Positions 1 to 4,663 of a stretch of DNA of 5,412 bases are shown piece after piece. Origin of the DNA: an uncultured Porphyromonadaceae bacterium (lineage in GTDB: Bacteria; Bacteroidota; Bacteroidia; Bacteroidales; Muribaculaceae). Position 1 is the first letter of the stretch; the number at the start of each line of letters is the position of its first letter. Under the pieces are notes generated by a model. That model saw nothing but the letters and a program-made list of their open reading frames with translations, did no database searches and was not told the DNA's origin. Location of the stretch: positions 1-5,412 of the forward strand of contig CAMWXO010000109.1 of assembly GCA_947178245.1 (NCBI GenBank), written 5' to 3'. The translations under genes were made by a program, and so were the position numbers.

Positions 1-387
1 ATCAAGCACCACCGGCAGGGGCAGCGGCGGGCGCATGTCGGGCGGGGGATCGGGGTGGTGATGGACGATGGCTTTATCCACCTCGATGAAGTCAAAATAT
101 TGATATGTCCATAATGCCGCGAGAGCGCAGATCGTCAGTATGACATAACTTTTCCAGCGGTTGCGGAGAAGCAGTTTGGGTATCAGGAAGCAGTTGCTTA
201 CAATGAAAAGAATGAAAAGAGGTAGGAAAGTGCGTATCATTCCCGCCAATACCTCCGCGTCGATCAGGCTCAGCGAGAGTTGCGCGCGTCTGCGCATCAC
301 TCCGAGCATATAGATCGACACCGCTATCGCCCATAGGGCGCCATAGACGATGGTCTTTGAGTTCCTGCTGTTGCCGCTGTTCATCAT
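1..387 (-). CDS. Sensor histidine kinase, LytS/YehU-like, N-terminal membrane part (partial, runs off left edge)
   Basis: The 129 codons present encode an N-terminal membrane region. A hydrophobic segment lies at about residues 13-31, a second at 52-72 and a third at 80-98. They are followed by a His/Pro-rich stretch at 109-126 (HHHPDPPPDMRPPLP). The pattern FIVSNCFLIPKLLLRNRWKSY, read in two parts as a hydrophobic helix ending N-x-x-L-I-P and then a basic loop, is common in Bacteroidota kinases of the His_kinase (PF06580) family, which pair with LytTR-type response regulators. The catalytic domain lies outside the window, so the kinase call rests on family resemblance. I chose the first of two adjacent ATGs (385-387; the second is 382-384). 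It lies about 15 bases after the predicted transcription start, with an AGGAAAAAA stretch before it. A different multi-pass membrane protein is possible. Confidence 0.68.
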   Translation of the reverse strand, partial: MMNSGNSRNSKTIVYGALWAIAVSIYMLGVMRRRAQLSLSLIDAEVLAGMIRTFLPLFILFIVSNCFLIPKLLLRNRWKSYVILTICALAALWTYQYFDFIEVDKAIVHHHPDPPPDMRPPLPLPVVLD

Positions 388-406
388 CTGAAGTTTTTTC
401 CTGATG

Positions 407-440
407 CAAAGATAGCAATTTTTATCCTCATATCCGCAAA
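407..440 (-). promoter_or_regulatory. Bacteroidota-type promoter for the membrane kinase gene
   Basis: On the minus strand TATCTTTG (414..407) matches the -7 consensus TAnnTTTG exactly. TTTG (440..437) stands 22 bases upstream as a -33 element, at the long end of the usual spacing. The predicted start near 402 gives a leader of about 15 bases before the ATG at 387. Confidence 0.6.
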
Positions 441-519
441 ATCATCAACAAGCGGTCGTTTTTCTTCAACGAACACCCTTTTTAGGCCTCTCTTCCGAAC
501 TTCGGGGGAGGGGAGCGCG

Positions 520-548
520 TTTGATAGTTATAATATAAACTATAGAAA
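520..548 (+). promoter_or_regulatory. Weak candidate promoter for the NYN-domain gene
   Basis: TTTG at 520-523 could be a -33 element, and TATAGAAA at 541-548 follows after 17 bases. The second element shares only the TA of TAnnTTTG, so this is a poor match. The stretch 520-560 is strongly AT-rich and has an inverted repeat, ATAGTT (524-529) with AACTAT (538-543). Some promoter must lie between the divergent starts, but its exact position is not clear. Confidence 0.22.
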
Positions 549-566
549 AAATCTACAAATTCAATT

Positions 567-1214
567 ATGCTTGGCTATATCTCTATCGGAGTCTTTATCG
601 ACGGCGGTTACTATGCGAAAGTAAACCGCGCCCTCAAGAAATCAGAAAACTCGATAATTCGCGTGAAATCGTTATTTGATTTCATCACATTCCGTCTCGC
701 TATGGAAGAAGACGTGGATCAGTCTGACTGTCAGATTACCGAGGCGCACTATTTCCGCGGTCGCTATCGTGTGAAAGAGGCCTACGACAAGAAGTTGCTC
801 TATAACGAGAGGAAATTTGAAGACACTCTGATTGAGAACGATGTTGTGTTTCACTACAAGCACCTCCGTGAAGTGGAGAAAGACGGAGTGGTGCAGGTGG
901 TGGAGAAGGGTGTCGATGTGTGGTTCGCGCTCGAGGCATACGAACTGGCTACGTTCCGCAAGTTTGACTATGTGGTGCTCATCACGGGCGATGCCGACCA
1001 CGAGATGCTCGTCAGGAAGCTGAAGGCGCTGAAGATAAAGACCGTGCTTCTGACCTGGAACCTCACCGACGTGGACGCCACTTCTCCGCTTCTGAAGGAG
1101 GAGGCGGGCCATCACTGGGAACTCTCCCACATCATGCACGATCATCCTGACCTTCAGGAAGATCTGCTCTATCGCCTGCGAGAGCCTGCGGCTTCGCTCG
1201 GCAATGAATTCTGA
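567..1214 (+). CDS. NYN/PIN-like domain protein (putative ribonuclease fold)
   Basis: This 215-residue cytosolic protein has the acidic pattern of NYN domains (PIN-like, LabA/DUF88 group). FIDGGY at 10-15 carries the first Asp (D12), VEKGVDVWFALEAY at 112-125 carries D117, and VVLITGDADHEML at 136-148 carries D142 and D144, ending a hydrophobic strand. It is followed by KLKALKIKTVLLTW, the next helix and strand of the fold. NYN proteins are predicted metal-dependent RNases; the RNA substrate here is unknown. The length suits a single-domain member. There is no signal peptide or membrane segment. The ATG at 567 follows an A-rich leader without a Shine-Dalgarno site, normal for this phylum. The gene stands alone, divergent from the kinase and convergent with the acyl-CoA synthetase, with its own terminator. 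The fold call is firm; nuclease activity is inferred. Confidence 0.88.
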   Translation: MLGYISIGVFIDGGYYAKVNRALKKSENSIIRVKSLFDFITFRLAMEEDVDQSDCQITEAHYFRGRYRVKEAYDKKLLYNERKFEDTLIENDVVFHYKHLREVEKDGVVQVVEKGVDVWFALEAYELATFRKFDYVVLITGDADHEMLVRKLKALKIKTVLLTWNLTDVDATSPLLKEEAGHHWELSHIMHDHPDLQEDLLYRLREPAASLGNEF

Positions 1215-1221
1215 GTAGATG

Positions 1222-1255
1222 CCGTGGTGCTCGGTGATCACCTGAGCGGACACGG
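1222..1255 (+). other. Imperfect hairpin in the 3' untranslated region of the NYN gene
   Basis: CCGTG (1222-1226) pairs with CACGG (1251-1255), GCTC (1229-1232) pairs with GAGC (1244-1247), and the top is the 10-base palindrome GGTGATCACC (1233-1242). There is a small internal loop and a one-base bulge. It begins 8 bases after the stop codon and has no T-tract, so it is not itself a terminator. A role in 3' end stability is only a guess. Confidence 0.4.
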
Positions 1256-1269
1256 ATATAAAATAATCG

Positions 1270-1295
1270 AGGCCTCCCTTCCCGGGAGGCCTTTT
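1270..1295 (+). terminator. Rho-independent terminator of the NYN gene
   Basis: AGGCCTCCC (1270-1278) and GGGAGGCCT (1284-1292) form a perfect 9-bp GC-rich stem with loop TTCCC, followed by a short T run to 1295. It lies 56 bases after the stop codon. On the minus strand the same stem is followed by TCGATTATTTTA, so it may also work weakly as an end for the candidate minus-strand RNA. Confidence 0.82.
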
Positions 1296-1419
1296 CAATA
1301 TCAGATCAGTAAAATTGAATTATTTCTATCTTTTCGTTGGGATCAGCGGCGGAGTTGTCAGGTCTTGTATATCGATTTTTCAAATCGTAAAAGGTTAGCA
1401 AAAGATTGTTTCAGGCGTT

Positions 1420-1491
1420 TCAGGTATTAATTCGTATTATGGTTCTCCGCCGCTTGTTGCGTCCTTCACAGGAAGCGTCCCATAGGTTCAT
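1420..1491 (-). CDS. Possible small ORF B, 23 residues, basic
   Basis: ATG at 1491..1489 follows the A-rich context AATAAAC, a typical start context in this phylum, and opens 23 codons. The peptide begins MNLWDASCEG and continues with a basic cluster RNKRRRTIIRI, stop TGA at 1422..1420. It overlaps ORF A in another frame, and its codons for K-R-R-R-T run through pairing segment B. It carries one Trp and one Cys. I do not recognise the family and chance is a real alternative. Confidence 0.18.
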   Translation of the reverse strand: MNLWDASCEGRNKRRRTIIRINT

Positions 1492-1534
1492 GTTTATTAG
1501 GTTCGAATGTATTACGATAGATCGTTCCTTCCAT
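1466..1534 (-). CDS. Possible small ORF A, 22 residues
   Basis: ATG at 1534..1532 opens 22 codons beginning MEGTIYRNTF and ending HEPMGRFL, with stop TGA at 1468..1466. It starts about 37 bases after the predicted transcription start, directly after AAGG, which is too close to the ATG to be a normal ribosome site. The stop falls 12 bases before pairing segment B. The peptide is hydrophilic, with no membrane or secretion signal. I do not recognise it. An ORF of this length is expected by chance, so the only support is its position behind a good promoter. Confidence 0.17.
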   Translation of the reverse strand: MEGTIYRNTFEPNKHEPMGRFL

Positions 1535-1575
1535 CCTTGCAGCGGAGAACTGCGTTTTGTTCTCTGTTGCGATTG

Positions 1576-1607
1576 CAAAGTTAATACAAATTTTTTCACA
1601 TTCCAAA
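1576..1607 (-). promoter_or_regulatory. Strong Bacteroidota-type promoter facing the gene-free region
   Basis: On the minus strand TAACTTTG (1583..1576) matches TAnnTTTG in full and TTTG (1607..1604) lies 20 bases upstream, within the usual spacing. It is the best match to the Bacteroidota housekeeping promoter in the window. The predicted start is near 1571. It points away from the acyl-CoA synthetase, into the region before the end of the NYN gene, where no known protein gene lies. Confidence 0.55.
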
Positions 1608-1636
1608 TGTTTTTTTTACGTTCTAATTACAAAGTA

Positions 1637-1738
1637 ATTTCATAATGCTGCAAAAGTGTTAAATTTTAGCCTGCAAATTAACAAAACGTCACATTTGTGT
1701 CTGAATATTGAAATATTTCATAAATGTTGCAAAATGTT
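1637..1738. repeat. Imperfect direct repeat pair, 24 bases each, in an AT-rich stretch
   Basis: ATTTCATAATGCTGCAAAAG plus TGTT (1637-1660) recurs as ATTTCATAAATGTTGCAAAA plus TGTT (1715-1738). They differ by one substitution and two single-base indels, offset 78 bases. The surrounding DNA (about 1580-1785) is AT-rich and also has the palindrome TGAAATATTTCA (1709-1720) and the inverted repeat AATTAC-AAA-GTAATT (1625-1639). The copies lie 30 and 108 bases upstream of the -33 element of the minus-strand promoter, so they could be regulator sites, but low complexity makes chance similarity possible. Confidence 0.4.
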
Positions 1739-1778
1739 TCATCCTTATTTCATGTTATCAAACATATTTTTTTCGGGC

Positions 1779-1811
1779 AAAAAAATGGCGGCAGTTGTGG
1801 GCTGCCGCCAT
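1779..1811 (-). terminator. Rho-independent terminator of the acyl-CoA synthetase gene
   Basis: On the minus strand ATGGCGGCAG (1811..1802) and CTGCCGCCAT (1794..1785) form a perfect 10-bp stem with a 7-base loop. A run of seven T follows (1785..1779). It starts 23 bases after the stop codon at 1835. Confidence 0.92.
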
Positions 1812-1834
1812 GGTTGGTATGTTTTCTGTGTGTT

Positions 1835-3541
1835 TCAGGGTTGATAGAGGAATCGCTTGATGCTTCGTTTGGGCGTCTTCTCAAATTCCTTGTCGAAAAT
1901 CTTGATCTGCGAGATCTTCGAGTATCCCGGCAGCATTGGATTGAGGGCTTTGAGGTTGGCCTCCATCACGGCGTCGGCATCCTTGCCGTCTTTCTTCAGC
2001 AGATCGAAGTCGGGGAAGACAAGGGCCACGAGTTTGCCGTGGTCATCGATCACTACGGATTCCACCACGTAGGGGAGATTATTGATTTTCTGCTCAATCT
2101 CCTCGGGATAGATGTTCTGGCCGGAAGGGCCGAGAATCATGGTCTTCGAGCGTCCCATGATGCGCACGTTGCCTTCCCTGTCGATAGTCACGAGGTCGCC
2201 GGTGTTCATCCAGCCGTCTTTCATCACTTCGCGTGTGGCATCTTCGTTCTTATAGTATCCTTTCATCACGTTGTCGCCTCTCACCCATAAGTTTCCGGGT
2301 ATTTTCTCCGGGTCGGGCGAGTCTACTTTCGCTTCCATCCGCTCTACCACTTTCCCGACGGTTCCGGGTTTCTGCTTGCGTGGTGTCTCGTATGTGATGA
2401 GGGGGCCGCATTCCGTCATGCCGTAGCCTACGGTGAGCGGGAAGTCTATGCCGTGAAGGAAATTCGCTACGTCGGCATTGAGAGCCGCGCCTCCTATTAT
2501 GACTTCCTTCACGTTGCCGCCCAGGGCTTTCATCAGCTGCTCCTTTATCTTCCGGAGGATTATTCCTTTCACTATTGGCAGGCGGAGCAGAAACTTCATC
2601 TTCGGGGTCTCGATCACCGGGAATACCTTTGACTTCACGATCTTCTCAAGCACGAGGGGCACGGTGATGATGAGCTTGGGCCTGATGTCGGCGAATGCGC
2701 CGAGCAGAACGGCGGGAGACGGCGTGCGCCCAAGGAAGCAGCAGTGGCAACCCTTGGCGAAAGGATGTAGCATCTCGATTACCATTCCGTAGAGGTGGGC
2801 GAGCGGGAGCATATTCACAACTCCGTCGCCCGGAAGGAGGAACGTCAGATATTCGCAGCAGAAGCGGATGTTGCTCCAGATGGAGCGGTAGGGGAGCATC
2901 ACTCCCTTGCTCATGCCGGTCGAGCCCGACGTGTAGTTGATGAGCGCGAGCTCGTTGGGAGTGTCCCGATACCAATTTACGTCGTTTTTCGAGAATCCGT
3001 TAGGGTATTTGTCTTTGAAAAGGGAGTCGATATTGTCGAATGTCGCCATCAGACTTTCGGTGCGCGCCATCGGCATGCCCTTCTCGCTGATGTAAAGCAC
3101 GCCTTCGAGCAGGGGGAAGTCTTTCTCGTCGAGTTCCTTCCAGATGTGGGAGTCGGTGAAGAGAAACTTTGCGTCGGAATGGTTCACGAGGTGGCTGATG
3201 GTCTCGGGCTTGAACTCGTGAAGGATCGGCACTGCCACCACTCCGGCCGAGAGGCAGGCGATGAAGGCTATGGCCCACCGTGAGGTGTTCTTGCCGCAGA
3301 TAGCTATTTTGTCGCCCGGCTTTATGCCGGCTGCGGCGAAGATGATATGGAGTTTTTCTACTGTCTCTGCTACATTTTCGTATGTATGGCTGTCACCTTT
3401 ATAGTCGGATAAGGCTGTCAGTTCCCAGTTGCGGCGCACCGAAGATTCGAGTATCGCGTTCAGGGAGTCGGGAAAGCCGGAGAATATCTGGTTTCCCTGC
3501 GAGATTTCCACCTTTAAGGTGTCTTTGGTGTCTTTTTTCAT
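1835..3541 (-). CDS. AMP-forming acyl-CoA synthetase / acyl-adenylate ligase (ANL superfamily)
   Basis: This 568-residue cytosolic enzyme is predicted to activate a carboxylic acid with ATP to an acyl-AMP and pass it to CoA. The large N-terminal domain carries the phosphate-binding loop YTSGSTGMSKGV (203-214), HLYG (249-252) and YGMTE (373-377). The C-terminal lid begins after GWMNTGDL (443-450) and holds GRSKTMILG (463-471) and IYPEEIE (477-483). Length and motifs fit Bacteroidota proteins annotated as long-chain fatty acid-CoA ligases; the real chain length cannot be read from sequence. The C-terminal motif is FEKTPKRSIKRFLY (553-566), in which the usual catalytic Lys position appears to be Ser560. 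The ATG at 3541 gives a full-length protein; AAGGA lies about 20 bases upstream, too far for a standard ribosome site. The tsf terminator sits only 41 bases upstream, and I find no good TAnnTTTG promoter between, so expression may depend on an atypical promoter or read-through. Confidence 0.93.
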   Translation of the reverse strand: MKKDTKDTLKVEISQGNQIFSGFPDSLNAILESSVRRNWELTALSDYKGDSHTYENVAETVEKLHIIFAAAGIKPGDKIAICGKNTSRWAIAFIACLSAGVVAVPILHEFKPETISHLVNHSDAKFLFTDSHIWKELDEKDFPLLEGVLYISEKGMPMARTESLMATFDNIDSLFKDKYPNGFSKNDVNWYRDTPNELALINYTSGSTGMSKGVMLPYRSIWSNIRFCCEYLTFLLPGDGVVNMLPLAHLYGMVIEMLHPFAKGCHCCFLGRTPSPAVLLGAFADIRPKLIITVPLVLEKIVKSKVFPVIETPKMKFLLRLPIVKGIILRKIKEQLMKALGGNVKEVIIGGAALNADVANFLHGIDFPLTVGYGMTECGPLITYETPRKQKPGTVGKVVERMEAKVDSPDPEKIPGNLWVRGDNVMKGYYKNEDATREVMKDGWMNTGDLVTIDREGNVRIMGRSKTMILGPSGQNIYPEEIEQKINNLPYVVESVVIDDHGKLVALVFPDFDLLKKDGKDADAVMEANLKALNPMLPGYSKISQIKIFDKEFEKTPKRSIKRFLYQP

Positions 3542-3545
3542 TGAT

Positions 3546-3559
3546 TATAGTTTATAGTT
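3546..3559. repeat. Tandem 7-base repeat TATAGTT x2 before the acyl-CoA synthetase
   Basis: TATAGTTTATAGTT (plus strand) lies 4 bases upstream of the start codon at 3541. On the gene's strand it reads AACTATAAACTATA. Its ATAAACTATA core also occurs upstream of the NYN gene (535-544). It would be in the untranslated leader or the promoter; its function is unknown. Confidence 0.45.
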
Positions 3560-3581
3560 GTCCTTTTCTATAATCTACAAC

Positions 3582-3613
3582 AAAAAAAGGAGACCTGCGG
3601 TTTGCAGATCTCC
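3582..3613 (-). terminator. Rho-independent terminator of the rpsB-tsf operon
   Basis: On the minus strand GGAGATCTGC (3613..3604) and GCAGGTCTCC (3598..3589) form a 10-bp stem with one G-U pair and loop AAACC. Seven T follow (3588..3582). It begins 27 bases after the tsf stop, ending the translation operon before the acyl-CoA synthetase gene. Confidence 0.93.
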
Positions 3614-3640
3614 TATATGATTGACTTCCGTGTGGAAAAA

Positions 3641-4633
3641 TCAGTCGCGGTTGAGGTTTACGCGCTTGAAGTCTACCACTACGCAGCCTTTCACCTCGCC
3701 GTCAAGATACTGGCCTACGGTGAGCTTGGCATCGCGGTGATATTCCTGCTCCATGAGGCAAGATTCCTTGAAGAACTTGTTGAGGCGTCCGTTTGCGATG
3801 TTCTTGATCATCGCTTCGGGGAGGTTGGCGGCCTTCTCGGCGCCTACCTTAGCGGCGATCTCGGCAGCCTTGTCAGCCTCTTCGCGTGTGAGCCAGCCCT
3901 TGGCGATGTTGCTCTCCACGTGGTCGGCGCTGTCTACGAGATTGGGGTTGATGCCGGCTTTGCGGATAGCTGCTTCCACAGCTTTCTTCACCTGCTCTTC
4001 CTTAGTCTTCTCCACAGCCACGCTGAGCTCAGACTCCACTACGTGGGCGTCTACATGATCGCGGTCGATGGCGATGGGGTTCATGGCGGCAACCTGCATG
4101 CAGATCTCGCGGCCGATGGCGTTGTCAACTCCGGCTACGCTCAGACCCACGATAGTGGCGAGCTTGTTGCCGAGATGCTCGTAAGCGGCTACGGAGGGAG
4201 CCTCAACGCATTCGTATGCGCCGAGTTCCATCTTTTCACCGGTCTTGCCGATCTCGTCGGTGATGAGTTCTGCTACGGTGCGGCCGTCGGCGGGAAGAGC
4301 CTTCACTTCGTCGAGGCTCTTTGCTCCTGCTGCCACAGCGAGGTCGAGGATTTTCTTCGTGAGGGCACGGAAAGATTCGTTCTTTGCCACGAAGTCGGTC
4401 TCGCACTTGAGCGCTACGATAGCGGCGAAGCCTTCTTTGGTGGCGGCAAGAACACAGCCCTCGGCAGCCTCGCGGTCTTCACGCTTGGCGGCTACGGCCT
4501 GGCCTTTCTTGCGGATGATCTCGATGGATGCCTCGATGTCGCCGCCGGTCTCAGCCAGTGCGTTCTTGCAGTCCATCATGCCTGCGCCGGTCATGTTGCG
4601 CAGTTTTTTGATATCTTCTATAGATACTGCCAT
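3641..4633 (-). CDS. tsf: Translation elongation factor Ts
   Basis: EF-Ts is the guanine nucleotide exchange factor that releases GDP from EF-Tu in the cytosol. The 330-residue product begins with the UBA-like N-terminal domain, including LRNMTGAGMMDCKNAL (11-26). It continues with the EF-Tu contact motif CETDFVAKN (77-85; TDFV at 79-82), two core subdomains, and the C-terminal signature CLMEQEYHRDAKLTVGQYL (292-310). It is longer than the 283 residues of the E. coli protein, as is usual in Bacteroidales. The ATG at 4633 is the natural start because the UBA domain follows at once; the A-rich leader AAGAAGAAATCACA precedes it. It lies 30 bases after rpsB, in the same order as in most bacteria, and the two are surely cotranscribed. 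A terminator follows. Confidence 0.98.
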   Translation of the reverse strand: MAVSIEDIKKLRNMTGAGMMDCKNALAETGGDIEASIEIIRKKGQAVAAKREDREAAEGCVLAATKEGFAAIVALKCETDFVAKNESFRALTKKILDLAVAAGAKSLDEVKALPADGRTVAELITDEIGKTGEKMELGAYECVEAPSVAAYEHLGNKLATIVGLSVAGVDNAIGREICMQVAAMNPIAIDRDHVDAHVVESELSVAVEKTKEEQVKKAVEAAIRKAGINPNLVDSADHVESNIAKGWLTREEADKAAEIAAKVGAEKAANLPEAMIKNIANGRLNKFFKESCLMEQEYHRDAKLTVGQYLDGEVKGCVVVDFKRVNLNRD

Positions 4634-4663
4634 TGTGATTTCTTCTTGTTGATTGGGGTTTGA

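Larger units (their letters stand above)
1268..1571 (-). ncRNA. Candidate minus-strand structured RNA or small-ORF transcript (unrecognised)
   Basis: This is the main content of the 620-base gap between the NYN gene and the acyl-CoA synthetase gene. A strong promoter match fires leftward from about 1571. Three segments are complementary in the transcript: A (1550..1539), B (1454..1442) and C (1354..1345). A and B form a 12-bp stem with one G-U pair. B and C form a perfect 10-bp stem. The two stems exclude each other. A small hairpin, CGATTT-GAA-AAATCG in the transcript, lies at 1387..1373. The 3' end is uncertain; the reverse face of the NYN terminator would give about 300 nt. I see no RNase P, SRP RNA or tmRNA signature. 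No same-strand gene follows within a kilobase, so it is not an obvious leader. Two small ORFs lie inside, so it may be a short mRNA instead. Confidence 0.33.

Noticed and set aside
92..418. 108-codon minus-strand frame from a TTG
   Set aside because: It overlaps the kinase frame, which shows clear membrane segments and family patterns. The TTG lies upstream of or within the predicted promoter.
672..1298. 208-codon minus-strand open frame
   Set aside because: It is antisense to the NYN gene and runs through the terminator stem. It shows no recognisable domain.
1500..1508. GGTTCGAAT, a T-loop-like sequence suggesting tRNA or tmRNA
   Set aside because: The flanking bases do not form a T-stem and no acceptor stem or CCA end is present.
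1268..1571. RNase P RNA, SRP RNA or tmRNA as identity of the candidate RNA
   Set aside because: The GAGGAAAGTCC motif, the SRP GGAAGGAAGCAG-type apical motif and the tmRNA tag and 3' end are all absent by eye. 6S RNA cannot be excluded but its bubble structure was not evident.
1224..1645. Plus-strand frames at 1224-1430 and 1406-1645
   Set aside because: They read through the NYN terminator or the AT-rich stretch, have no plausible promoter or start context, and resemble no family.
1752..1773. Plus-strand ATGTT/AACAT hairpin followed by seven T
   Set aside because: The stem is only 5 AT-rich base pairs, too weak for a terminator, and no plus-strand gene precedes it closely.
1724..2290. 188-codon plus-strand open frame
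   Set aside because: Its larger part is antisense to the C-terminal lid of the acyl-CoA synthetase, and it crosses that gene's terminator.
3602..4663. 353-codon plus-strand open frame, longer than tsf itself
   Set aside because: It lies antisense to tsf, whose protein is certain. The translation is low in family motifs and follows the codon bias of the opposite strand.
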